Origin: Enteractinococcus helveticum
GTDB taxonomy: Bacteria; Actinomycetota; Actinomycetes; Actinomycetales; Micrococcaceae
Length of the DNA: 64,000 nucleotides
Direction: 5' to 3'
Assembly: GCF_001657475.1 (NCBI RefSeq)
Contig: NZ_LXEY01000020.1
Coordinates: 186,001 to 250,000 of the forward strand
The notes under the pieces were generated by a model. That model did no database searches and was not told the DNA's origin. It saw only the letters and a list, made by a program, of their open reading frames with translations. The position numbers were made by a program, and so were the translations under genes. Each line of letters opens with the position of its first letter. Positions within the stretch are counted from its first letter, which is position 1. Below are positions 17,486 to 26,057 of the stretch, piece after piece.

Positions 17486-19189
17486 TTATTTGACTTGGAC
17501 CAGGGTGGCTGCTTCGTCCCGCAATTGCTGCAGTACCGAGCGTACGGTCGCTAATGCGGTCCCGGGGGTAGCGGTCACCGAAACATAGCATTTGACCTTC
17601 GGCTCGGTACCTGAGGGACGAATCATCAACCGAGCGGACAGGGATCCTTGTGTAGAAAATGCCAGCATGTTCATGGGGCCGTAGCGTTGCGCCAGATCGG
17701 CATCGGGCTGCAGATAATCGACGGTTGTGACCGGGGCTAAGCCCGCTAATAATTTCGGCGGATTGGCCCGCAGGTCGTTCACAAGTAGCGTGCCAATACT
17801 GGGGGAGGGCACCATCACCGCGACCATATCGGTCAAGGTTGGTCCCAGCTGATCAGTCAGCTGCGTCAGATACGTCAATAAGTTTGAACCAGCAGCTTTG
17901 AGTTCGGCTGCAAGGTCAAGGAGCACGACGGCTGCGGACAGTCCATCTTTGTCGTTGACCAGATGTGGGGCCACTGCGTAACCGAGTGCTTCTTCATAGC
18001 CGTAGCCGAGGCGATCGACCCGACAAATCCATTTGAAGCCCGTCGGGGTCACTTCATGATGGACATCGTGTTGGGCTGCCAACTGAGCTAATTGCGGTGC
18101 TGACACAATCGAATTTGCTGTGGCTAGATCATGACGTGTCAGATACGGCATGAGCCTGGCACCCAGCAACAAGCCGACCTGATCACCGGAGAGCCGCTGC
18201 CATCGCCCGTCGACCCGGAGTGCGACGGCCAACCGGTCGGCATCGGGATCATGAGCCACAATCACATCGACTTGTTGCTCCTGAGCCGCGGTGGCAAATG
18301 CTTCATCTAAGGCCCCGGGTTCTTCTGGGTTCGGAAACGCCACGGTGGGAAACGCCGGATCCGGCTCCGTCTGGCTGGCCACAAGCTGTGGGGCATTAAA
18401 GCCGGTGGCCTCGAGGAGTTTGGTAAAGGTTGCGGCGCCAACGCCGTGCATGGCTGTATAGACGACGTTCAGATCACCACGGTGTGTGTTCGCTGGTGAA
18501 AGTTCCGAAACGAACTGGGCTACAGCCATGACGTAGTCATCGATGATGGTGTCTGGAACGTATTGCCAGCCGTTAGCTGTTCGCGGTGGCAGGTGATCAG
18601 CGGTATTCCACTGGTGGATATGACCGGCGATGATCTGATCGGTTGGTGCAGTCAGCTGCCCGTATGCCCCGGCAGTATCGTCGGCTGCCACCAGCTGAGC
18701 GCCAAGGTACACCTTGTAACCGTTATCGGCCGGCGGATTATGTGAGGCGGTCACCATAATACCGACGTCGGCCTGAAAATGTTTCAACGCATATGACAAC
18801 ACCGGGGTCGGCGTCCTGACCGCCAGCAGCCGGACTCGACATCCCGCCGCGGTGAGCACAGCCGCAGAATCAATGGCAAAGTCTTTTGACCCGTGGCGCG
18901 CATCGTAGCCGATCACTACCGAAGGCGTCTGGACGTGTTGCTTGGCGAAATCTGCGATGCCGGCGGCTGCGCGCTGCACGACGACGCGATTCATGCGCGC
19001 GGTGCCCGGACCCAGTGGGGCGCGAAGCCCAGCGGTGCCAAACGTCAGATACCCGGCAAAGCGTGCTGTCAAAGCGGCAAGTGCGGTCTCGTCCCCGGCG
19101 TCAGCGGCCTGAATTTCTTGGGTCAACACTCCAGCATTTTCTGGATCGACGGTGAGCCAGTGACGTGCTGCTGCAATCGGATCAGTCAT
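17486..19189 (-). CDS. Phosphohexomutase / phosphopentomutase-type enzyme
   Basis: Alpha-D-phosphohexomutase family, 567 residues. The phosphoserine loop TASHNPPADNGYK and metal loop DPDADRLAVA are intact, with a C-terminal RPSGTEPKVK phosphate-binding motif. In nucleoside salvage clusters this family converts (deoxy)ribose-1-phosphate to the 5-phosphate, joining purine nucleoside phosphorylase upstream to deoC downstream. Glucose- or mannose-phosphate mutase activity is also possible. ATG 19189 is preferred: it lies one base after the upstream stop codon; the longer open frame overlaps that gene. Confidence 0.88.
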   Translation of the reverse strand: MTDPIAAARHWLTVDPENAGVLTQEIQAADAGDETALAALTARFAGYLTFGTAGLRAPLGPGTARMNRVVVQRAAAGIADFAKQHVQTPSVVIGYDARHGSKDFAIDSAAVLTAAGCRVRLLAVRTPTPVLSYALKHFQADVGIMVTASHNPPADNGYKVYLGAQLVAADDTAGAYGQLTAPTDQIIAGHIHQWNTADHLPPRTANGWQYVPDTIIDDYVMAVAQFVSELSPANTHRGDLNVVYTAMHGVGAATFTKLLEATGFNAPQLVASQTEPDPAFPTVAFPNPEEPGALDEAFATAAQEQQVDVIVAHDPDADRLAVALRVDGRWQRLSGDQVGLLLGARLMPYLTRHDLATANSIVSAPQLAQLAAQHDVHHEVTPTGFKWICRVDRLGYGYEEALGYAVAPHLVNDKDGLSAAVVLLDLAAELKAAGSNLLTYLTQLTDQLGPTLTDMVAVMVPSPSIGTLLVNDLRANPPKLLAGLAPVTTVDYLQPDADLAQRYGPMNMLAFSTQGSLSARLMIRPSGTEPKVKCYVSVTATPGTALATVRSVLQQLRDEAATLVQVK

Positions 19190-19190
19190 G

Positions 19191-20018
19191 CTAGATTGCC
19201 TGAATAATATCGGCAAGCAGCTTTGAAACCCGCGGCGCGGCGGCCTCCCCGGCAGCGATAACATCCTCATGGGACAGCGGAGCCTCCGTGATCCCGGCTC
19301 CGGGGTTGGTCACCAGCGAGACACCCAAGACTTCCAAACCGGCGTGCCGGGCGGCGATAGTATCCAACGCCGTTGACATTCCCACCAGATCCCCTCCGAG
19401 CCTGGCGGCCATGGCCACCTCGGCTGGGGTCTCATACTGAGGACCGGCGAATTGCACGTAGACACCTTCGGTCAAATGTGGATCGACCTGCTTGGCGATG
19501 GTACGCAACCGGGTGGCATAAGCATCGGTCATGTCAACAAACTCTGGGCCGGCCAGCGGGGTCACGCCGGTGAGATTGATGTGATCGGCAATCAGCACCG
19601 GGGTGCCCGGGGTGAGATGAGGATCAAGCCCGCCGCAACCGTTGGTCAGCACGACGACCTCGGCCCCGGTTGCGGCAATGGTGCGAACCACGTGAGCCAC
19701 GGCCTGAACGTCACGGTTGGCATAAAAGTGGGTGCGCGAACCGAACACCAGCGCGCGGCGACCATTGGCTAACCGGACCGAGGTGACCATCTGCACGTGG
19801 CCAGCCACGCCGTCGCCGTCCAGTCCAGGGATGTCGCTGAACGGGACTTCGGCCACCACTTCGCCAAGGGAGTCAATCGTGTGTGCCCAGCCGGAGCCCA
19901 ACACCACCCCGATATCGTGCCGGTCCGTGCCCAATGTGTCGGCCAAAACGGCCGCTGCCTGGCGGGCGAGTTCAAAGCCTGGATGATCTCCGAATAAAAA
20001 TTGTGTCGTATCGTTCAC
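19191..20018 (-). CDS. Purine-nucleoside phosphorylase
   Basis: Phosphorolyses (deoxy)inosine and guanosine to base plus (deoxy)ribose-1-phosphate. Signatures of the trimeric class: VLGSGW near the N-terminus, GSRTHFYANRD (phosphate loop), LTNGCGGL, FAGPQYETPAE, and VSLVTNPGAGI. The frame is open to 20087, but GTG 20018 places the protein start at NDTTQFLFGDHP, gives 275 residues (family length), and leaves room for the divergent promoter. First gene of the salvage operon with the mutase and deoC. Confidence 0.92.
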   Translation of the reverse strand: MNDTTQFLFGDHPGFELARQAAAVLADTLGTDRHDIGVVLGSGWAHTIDSLGEVVAEVPFSDIPGLDGDGVAGHVQMVTSVRLANGRRALVFGSRTHFYANRDVQAVAHVVRTIAATGAEVVVLTNGCGGLDPHLTPGTPVLIADHINLTGVTPLAGPEFVDMTDAYATRLRTIAKQVDPHLTEGVYVQFAGPQYETPAEVAMAARLGGDLVGMSTALDTIAARHAGLEVLGVSLVTNPGAGITEAPLSHEDVIAAGEAAAPRVSKLLADIIQAI

Positions 20019-20117
20019 AGCCCCCACTGTATCGCCGCGACAGATCAAAACCAACGAAACACCTGGCGCACGCGTGTGATTGTGCATTTTGACGCAAAAC
20101 AGACCACAATAGAACCC

Positions 20118-21524
20118 GTGAGCACTCTAGAAATTGTCCCGCGTCCGTCCATTACGATCATCGGCGGTGGCCCCGGCGGCTACGAAGCCGCCCTGGTGGC
20201 CTCGAAATTTGGTGCCGATGTCACACTGATTGAACGCAACGGGATCGGGGGGTCAGCTGTGTTGACCGACGTCGTGCCATCCAAAACTCTCATCGCCTCG
20301 GCTGATTCGCGACGACGCGTGATGAGCGCGCCAAGCCTGGGGCTGGAATTTGATGCGCACTCGGTTAAATCCAACATCGAGCTCATTGACCGCCGTCTGC
20401 TGCGCCTGGCCTCGGACCAGTCCGAAGATATTCGCCGTGGCCTGCAAGCCAACGGGGTGCGCATTGTTATGGGTCAGGCCCGATTCGTGGATCGCCACGT
20501 TGTGGAAGTCAAAACCATGGAGGGCGATGTCGAAGAGATCTCCTCTGACACGGTACTGATCGCCACGGGTGCCTCACCACGTGAACTACCGACCGCAAAG
20601 CCTGACGGTGAACGCATTTTCAACTGGAAACAGCTCTATGCGATGAACGAACTGCCCGAACACATGGTCGTAGTTGGGTCCGGCGTCACTGGTGCCGAAT
20701 TCGCATCGGCCTACCAACTGCTGGGGTCCAATGTGACCCTGGTGTCCTCGCGTGAGACCTTGCTACCGGGTGAAGACCCCGACGCAGCGCAGGTGCTGGA
20801 GGAAGTGTTCTCCGAAAGCGGGGTCAACGTGATTTCCCGTACCCGCGCCGAAGGCGTCACCCGGATACCAAACGGTGTGCGCGTGGAACTGTCCTCGGGA
20901 GGATACGTCGAAGGCTCCCACTGTTTACTGGCCGTCGGTGGGATCCCCAATACCGCGGAACTGGGGTTAGCCAACATTGGGGTGGACGTCACCGAGACGG
21001 GCCACATCAAGATTGACGCGGTCTCACGCACCTCGGTGCCGGGGGTTTATGCGGCCGGGGATTGCACCGGACGCCTGGCGCTGGCCTCGGTTGCTGCCAT
21101 GCAGGGACGCATCGCTGTCAACCACATTCTGGGCGACGTCGTCAAACCGTTCTCCCGTAACCAGGTGGCCTCCAATATTTTCACCTCCCCGGAAATTGCC
21201 ACGGTGGGCATCACCGATGCGATGGTCAAATCCGGCGACTACCAGGTCGATGAGTACATGATTCCCATGGCCTCCAACGCGCGCGCCAAGATGATGAACG
21301 TCACAGAAGGGTTCGTGAAAATCTTCGCCCGCCGCGGCTCCGGCCACGTCGTGGGCGGGGTCATTGTGGCCCCGCGGGCCTCGGATCTGATTTACCCGTT
21401 GTCGCTGGCCGTGTCCCAAAAACTCCACGTCGATGACCTGGCCGAGACGTTTACTATTTATCCATCGCTGTCGGGCACCGTGGCGGAAGTGGCTCGCCAG
21501 TTGCATAAGCGCGAACAGTTCTAA
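20118..21524 (+). CDS. NAD(P)H dehydrogenase (quinone), LpdA-like flavoprotein
   Basis: Two-dinucleotide-binding flavoprotein of the dihydrolipoamide dehydrogenase superfamily, 468 residues. FAD motif IIGGGPGGYEAA near residue 12, NAD motif VVGSGVTGAEFA (~180), and YAAGDCTG (~310) are present. The CxxxxC redox disulfide is missing: the region reads GGSAVLTDVVPSK. It therefore cannot be a classical lipoamide dehydrogenase and resembles mycobacterial LpdA-type quinone reductases. GTG 20118 is chosen; CACAAT lies seven bases upstream, a leaderless layout. Confidence 0.88.
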   Translation: MSTLEIVPRPSITIIGGGPGGYEAALVASKFGADVTLIERNGIGGSAVLTDVVPSKTLIASADSRRRVMSAPSLGLEFDAHSVKSNIELIDRRLLRLASDQSEDIRRGLQANGVRIVMGQARFVDRHVVEVKTMEGDVEEISSDTVLIATGASPRELPTAKPDGERIFNWKQLYAMNELPEHMVVVGSGVTGAEFASAYQLLGSNVTLVSSRETLLPGEDPDAAQVLEEVFSESGVNVISRTRAEGVTRIPNGVRVELSSGGYVEGSHCLLAVGGIPNTAELGLANIGVDVTETGHIKIDAVSRTSVPGVYAAGDCTGRLALASVAAMQGRIAVNHILGDVVKPFSRNQVASNIFTSPEIATVGITDAMVKSGDYQVDEYMIPMASNARAKMMNVTEGFVKIFARRGSGHVVGGVIVAPRASDLIYPLSLAVSQKLHVDDLAETFTIYPSLSGTVAEVARQLHKREQF

Positions 21525-21614
21525 CGGCGTCGTCCGGCACACCCGGCTGCGCTGGGGCTTGGCCAAGGACTACACTGAAAACCATGATGATCTCGTACGT
21601 CGTTGGGAGATATC

Positions 21615-23600
21615 GTGACTGACAATATTTTGTGGCAGCCCACGCAAGACCAGGTGCAGGCCACCGCCATGTACCAGTTCATGCAAGCCATGAACACCAA
21701 ACACGGTTTGGCTCTGCAGACCTATCTGGATCTGTGGCAGTGGTCCGTGGAAGACCTTGAATTGTTCTGGACAGAAATCTGGGACTACTTCGAGGTGATC
21801 GGCCAAAAACCTACCTCAGCCCTGCTGACCGGGCAGCTGCCCGATGCCCAATGGGGCCAAGGTGCCAAGGTCAACTATGCGGAAAACGTTTTGCGGCACG
21901 CACGCCAGTTGGCCGATACCGAAGCCGTCGTCGGACTCGATGAATCCCTCAACCGCACCGTGCTGACCTGGAAACAACTCAACGAACAGGTTGGCGCCTT
22001 TGCCCACCATTTGCGCAGCACTGGCGTAGGCCCCGGCGACGTCGTAGCAGCAGCCATCCCCAATATTCCACAGGCCATCGTGGCACTCCTGGGTACTGCA
22101 GCGGTGGGTGCCATCTGGTCGGTGGTCAACGTCGACTTCGGCGTCACCGGGATCGTGAGTCGATTCAAACAGCTTGCACCCAAAGTCCTCATCACGATCG
22201 ACGCCCTAGAACTCGGCGGAAAACTTCGCAACCAAACCGATGATCTGGATGCGCTGCTGACCCAACTGGACTCGGTGGGTCACCACATCCTGGTCGAAAA
22301 TGCCGGCACCGACGTGAGCGACACCGTCGCCGAGATCACGGCGCAACACCAGGTCGGCACCACCCGCTACGCTGACATCATCGCCCAGCCGCGCGAACCG
22401 GTATTTGAACCGGTCGAATTCTCCCACCCGCTGTGGGTGCTGTATTCCTCGGGCACCACTGGCACGCCCAAAGGGATCGTCCAGGGCCACGGCGGCACCG
22501 TCTTAGAGATCGCGAAATCCTTTGGCTTGCACTACCGAGTGCCCCAAGGCGCACCCGTCTACATCTGCACCTCCACCACCTGGATGCTATGGAATATGCA
22601 GGTCGCCACCCTGATCACCGGAGCCAAAGCGGTAACCTATTCCGGGGCGGTCTTCGCCGGGGGACCCGAGCGCCAATTTGAGATCCTGGCCAGCGAACAG
22701 GTGGCCTTCTACGGCTGCGGTGCCGCGATCCTCACCGGCGTCCAGGAATCCGGATTCATCCCCAAAGACCACTACGACCTGTCGCACCTAACCGATATCC
22801 TCGTCTCCGCCTCACCGCTACCGGCGCGCACCTGGCGATGGGTCTATGACGCCGTCAGCCCCAATCTGCGCCTGCGATCCGACTCCGGTGGCACCGACGT
22901 ATGTTCGGTATTTGTCGGTTCCAACCCCATGGATCCGGTGCGCATCAACGAACTGATGGGCCCAGCCCTCGGTGTGGCCGCCGACGTCTATGACGAAACC
23001 GGCACCCCCGTAACAGAACAGGTCGGCGAGTTGGTTATCACTAAACCCATGCCGACCATGCCGCTGTATTTTTGGAATGATAACGACGGCGCCCGCTACC
23101 GCGACGCCTATTTCAGCCAGGACCCGCACATTTGGTATCACGGCGACTTCGCCACGAAAACCGATCGGCTGTCCTTTGTCATTCACGGTCGCTCAGATGC
23201 CACACTGAACCGCGGCGGCATCCGCATGGGATCCTCCGACCTCTACCAGGTCGTGGATGCCCTCGATGAGGTCACCGCCTCGATGGTTATCGGTGCAGAA
23301 CTCGACGACGGCGGCTACTACATGCCACTGTTCGTCGTCCCGCGCGATCCCCAGATCGATCCTGAGGCACTCAAAGCCAAAGTCATTGAGGCGATCCGCA
23401 CCGAGCTGTCACCACGCTATGTGCCCGATGAGATCATCATCGCTCCCGGTGTGCCGATGACCAAAACCGGCAAGTTGATGGAGGTTCCGATCAAACGCGT
23501 TTTTCAGGGTATGACCCCAGAAAAGGTCGCCACCGAAACTGCTGCTGAACCCGACGTACTGAAGTGGTTTTTGAATTACGCGTCCAACTACTCCAAATAG
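21615..23600 (+). CDS. Acetoacetyl-CoA synthetase
   Basis: ANL-superfamily enzyme that activates acetoacetate to acetoacetyl-CoA with ATP. The 661-residue protein carries the AMP-binding P-loop YSSGTTGTPKGIVQGHGG (~275-292), SDSGGTDVCSVFVG, YHGDFATKTD, and the late Lys in MTKTGKLMEVP that completes adenylation. N-terminal extension and length fit acetoacetate rather than acetate ligases. GTG 21615 has GGGAG upstream and is preferred over TTG 21603. A hairpin at 23624-23659 follows. Confidence 0.92.
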   Translation: MTDNILWQPTQDQVQATAMYQFMQAMNTKHGLALQTYLDLWQWSVEDLELFWTEIWDYFEVIGQKPTSALLTGQLPDAQWGQGAKVNYAENVLRHARQLADTEAVVGLDESLNRTVLTWKQLNEQVGAFAHHLRSTGVGPGDVVAAAIPNIPQAIVALLGTAAVGAIWSVVNVDFGVTGIVSRFKQLAPKVLITIDALELGGKLRNQTDDLDALLTQLDSVGHHILVENAGTDVSDTVAEITAQHQVGTTRYADIIAQPREPVFEPVEFSHPLWVLYSSGTTGTPKGIVQGHGGTVLEIAKSFGLHYRVPQGAPVYICTSTTWMLWNMQVATLITGAKAVTYSGAVFAGGPERQFEILASEQVAFYGCGAAILTGVQESGFIPKDHYDLSHLTDILVSASPLPARTWRWVYDAVSPNLRLRSDSGGTDVCSVFVGSNPMDPVRINELMGPALGVAADVYDETGTPVTEQVGELVITKPMPTMPLYFWNDNDGARYRDAYFSQDPHIWYHGDFATKTDRLSFVIHGRSDATLNRGGIRMGSSDLYQVVDALDEVTASMVIGAELDDGGYYMPLFVVPRDPQIDPEALKAKVIEAIRTELSPRYVPDEIIIAPGVPMTKTGKLMEVPIKRVFQGMTPEKVATETAAEPDVLKWFLNYASNYSK

Positions 23601-23623
23601 GTCACGACGTTTCAACACGAAGA

Positions 23624-23659
23624 CGCCCGGACCCCTGCTGTGAGCAGGAGTACCGGGCG
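23624..23659 (+). terminator. Terminator after acetoacetyl-CoA synthetase gene
   Basis: CGCCCGG (23624-23630) pairs with CCGGGCG (23653-23659), and an inner CCTGCT/AGCAGG helix surrounds a GTG loop; GTTTC follows. Confidence 0.6.
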
Positions 23660-23679
23660 GTTTCAGTAGCTAGGGGCTC

Positions 23680-24444
23680 TTAGCGTTGTGCACGACGGCG
23701 AGCAACCAGGAAGGTCCCGGTGCCTAGCAGCGCCAGGGCTGCCAGCACTGCGATACCAATCGAAGCCCCGGTTGAGGCCAGCGAGCCAGCTCAGGATCTT
23801 CACTTGGTTCCTGGGTCGGTTCGTCGCTTGGTTCCACCGAGGGTTCCTCAGTAGGGGTCTCAGCTGCATCGGTGCGGAGGAAGACGCTCAAACCATCGTC
23901 CTCGGTTACGGCCGCACCGAAGCTCGTGGTGGCGGTGACTGGCAGGCTATGGCTCTCTGCGCTCAAAGCATCCATAGCAACTGGCACACGGACAGTTGCG
24001 GTACCCACGCCGTCGCTGCGTACGGTATCGCTGAGCTCCAGGGAGTTCTCAACCTCGGCGGTGGCTGACTCATCGCCAACGGTCACTGTGACTTCGTCGG
24101 TAATGCCAGGGCCCTCGGAGAAGGACAGACCCCGCAGCTGGAGGTCAACGAATCCGTCGGTGACCAGACCATCTTCTGGGAGATTCACTGTCACCCCAAT
24201 GGATTTCTTGATCGCACGAGTCTCGATGGTAGCTGTATTCTCGTCCAGATACGTGTTGGTTGGTGTCGCGATCTAGGTTGCCGTAAGTGGTGGTTTCGCT
24301 GCCTTCAGGGAAGCTGGAGAAGGAGTCGACTCCTTCGTGCCAGAACGGCACACCGTTATCAATGTGCCGGATCATGGTAACGACGACGTGGCAGGCGGGC
24401 CAATGCGACATGAAAATGTGGTCACTGGGCTTCGAAAGTGACAA
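23680..24444 (-). pseudogene. Decayed, 5'-truncated cell-wall-anchored surface protein
   Basis: Three successive minus-strand frames make one protein C-terminus. The first (from 24444) gives DNGVPFWHEG and SSFPEGSETTTYG, then shifts near 24255-24265. The second runs TYLDENTATIETRAIKKSIG through a beta-rich domain and a Pro/Glu/Ser repeat (EEPSVEPSDEPTQEPSEDPE), then shifts near 23779-23786. The third reads LASTGAS, a hydrophobic helix and ARRRAQR before TAA at 23680. That is an LPxTG-like sortase signal with its positive tail. Most of the N-terminus is absent. The original enzyme domain cannot be named. Confidence 0.8.
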
Positions 24445-24472
24445 GACTCACGTCTGTTTGTCGTGGAATGTC

Positions 24473-24505
24473 AAGGCCCCGGACGCAGTATGCGTCCGGG
24501 GCTTT
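24473..24505. terminator. Bidirectional terminator of the MHS transporter gene
   Basis: GCCCCGGACGCA (24476-24487) and TGCGTCCGGGGC (24491-24502) form a perfect 12-bp stem with a GTA loop; three further A-T/G-T pairs extend it on each side. Confidence 0.75.
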
Positions 24506-24527
24506 GAAAAGTTCGAGCATTCGAAAC

Positions 24528-25940
24528 TTAGTGTGTGCGCTGAATTTCGTCCTGTTCCAGGTTGGACAGCGAACGGTATTTGGTCTCCGGGCTCAGCGCC
24601 AAGAAGATCAGCGTGATGACTGATGCAGCGGCCAGGTAATAGCCGACATAGGACACATCGAAGTTCCCCATGAGCCAGGTGGCGATGAACGGGGTCAGTG
24701 CGGCACCAAGGATCGAGGAAACGTTATACGCGATACCGGAACCGGTGTAACGGGTTTCCGTTGGGAACAGTTCAGGCAGGATTGCTGACATTGGGCCGAA
24801 GGTCAGACCCATCAGGGCCATACCTACGATCATGAACAACACCATGCGCATGGTGTTGAGGCTGCCATCAGCATTGACGATGATGTCAGCATTGAGCCAC
24901 CAGCCAAACAGCAAGCCGAAGGCGACCATTAGCGCGGTGATCACGAGCATGGTTGGCTTGCGTCCGAATTTGTCGGCCAAAATACCGGCTACTGGAACGA
25001 ATGCGGCGAAGAACAGAATCGAGATGAGCTGGATGACCAAGAAATCATTGTAGGAAGTACCCAGACCGCCAGCATCGGGTGCACCGATGGCATAGGACAG
25101 GATCCAGGTGGTCATCAGGTAAAACAGCACGTAGGTCGCGTACATGATGAACGTACCCAGGATCAGCTGCCACCAGTTTTTGCGGAAAACATCTTTCAAC
25201 GGCGCCTTGACGCGCTCGTCTTTTTGGATAGCGCGCTTGAAAACAGGGGTTTCTTCAAGTGAAACACGTACCCAGAGACCGATGGCTACCATGATGATCG
25301 ACGCCAAGAACGGCACACGCCAGACCCAGTCAATAAAGACGTGGTTGTCGCCGTGCTCGGCAGAGTTGTATCCGAAAGCCAGCGTCAGGATCAGGAAGAA
25401 ACCGTTGGCCAACAGGAAACCAAACGGAGCACCCAGTTGTGGCCACATGGCCGCGGTGGCTCGCTTGCCTGGTTTGGCGGTTTCGGTGACCAGCAGAGCT
25501 GCCCCGGACCATTCGCCACCGAGCCCAAGTCCCTGACAGAAGCGCATGATCGTCAGCATTGCTGGCGCCCATAAGCCGATCTGGTAGAACGTTGGCAGCA
25601 GACCAATGATGAAGGTTGCAATCCCCATGGTCAACAGCGCCCCGATAAGTGTGACCTTACGACCCAGACGGTCACCCATGTGACCGAAAATGATGGAGCC
25701 GAGCGGTCGAGCGACGAAGGCTGCACCAAAGGTGGCCATCGAGGCGAGCAGCGCGGTTTGCGCGTCACCACCTGGGAAGAAAATCAGCGGGAAGACCGAT
25801 ACCGCTGCGGTGGCGTAGATATAGAAATCGTAGAATTCGATGGTTGTGCCGACGACCGAGGCCAAGATGATTTTCCAGCGGGGAACGCCCAGCTCATCAT
25901 CTTGCACACCATGCGAAGTCATTGCGGATTGCGTTGACAT
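24528..25940 (-). CDS. MFS transporter, metabolite:H+ symporter (MHS) family
   Basis: A 470-residue 12-helix permease. The N-terminal VVGTTIEFYDFYIYATAA, the loop motif GHMGDRLGRKVTL between helices 2 and 3, FCQGLGLGGEWSGA in helix 4, and LADKFGRKPT in the central loop are typical of the MHS family (shikimate, citrate, proline/betaine symporters). Substrate cannot be told from sequence. The ATG at 25940 has AAAGG nine bases upstream. It is transcribed alone, after the accA3 terminator and before its own 15-bp terminator. Confidence 0.9.
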   Translation of the reverse strand: MSTQSAMTSHGVQDDELGVPRWKIILASVVGTTIEFYDFYIYATAAVSVFPLIFFPGGDAQTALLASMATFGAAFVARPLGSIIFGHMGDRLGRKVTLIGALLTMGIATFIIGLLPTFYQIGLWAPAMLTIMRFCQGLGLGGEWSGAALLVTETAKPGKRATAAMWPQLGAPFGFLLANGFFLILTLAFGYNSAEHGDNHVFIDWVWRVPFLASIIMVAIGLWVRVSLEETPVFKRAIQKDERVKAPLKDVFRKNWWQLILGTFIMYATYVLFYLMTTWILSYAIGAPDAGGLGTSYNDFLVIQLISILFFAAFVPVAGILADKFGRKPTMLVITALMVAFGLLFGWWLNADIIVNADGSLNTMRMVLFMIVGMALMGLTFGPMSAILPELFPTETRYTGSGIAYNVSSILGAALTPFIATWLMGNFDVSYVGYYLAAASVITLIFLALSPETKYRSLSNLEQDEIQRTH

Positions 25941-25975
25941 CAGGAATACCTTTGTTGTGAGTTCAAAAAGAATTC

Positions 25976-25999
25976 AGGTGGCGTCCAAAGACGCCACCT
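25976..25999 (-). terminator. Terminator after the acyl-CoA carboxylase alpha gene
   Basis: AGGTGGCGTC (25976-25985) pairs with GACGCCACCT (25990-25999) around CAAA. On the minus strand the stem is followed by GAATTCTTTTT, a proper T tract. Confidence 0.8.
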
Positions 26000-26057
26000 T
26001 GAAAAGCAGTTAATTATAGGTAGGGTGCGAGTTCGTTTACCAAACTCCTACCCCGTA

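Noticed and set aside
20118..21524. Dihydrolipoamide dehydrogenase (lpd)
   Set aside because: The essential CxxxxC disulfide is absent.
24145..24444. 99-codon minus-strand open frame as a gene of its own
   Set aside because: Its second half is a frameshifted reading of the cell-wall protein remnant; the first half joins that protein in another frame.
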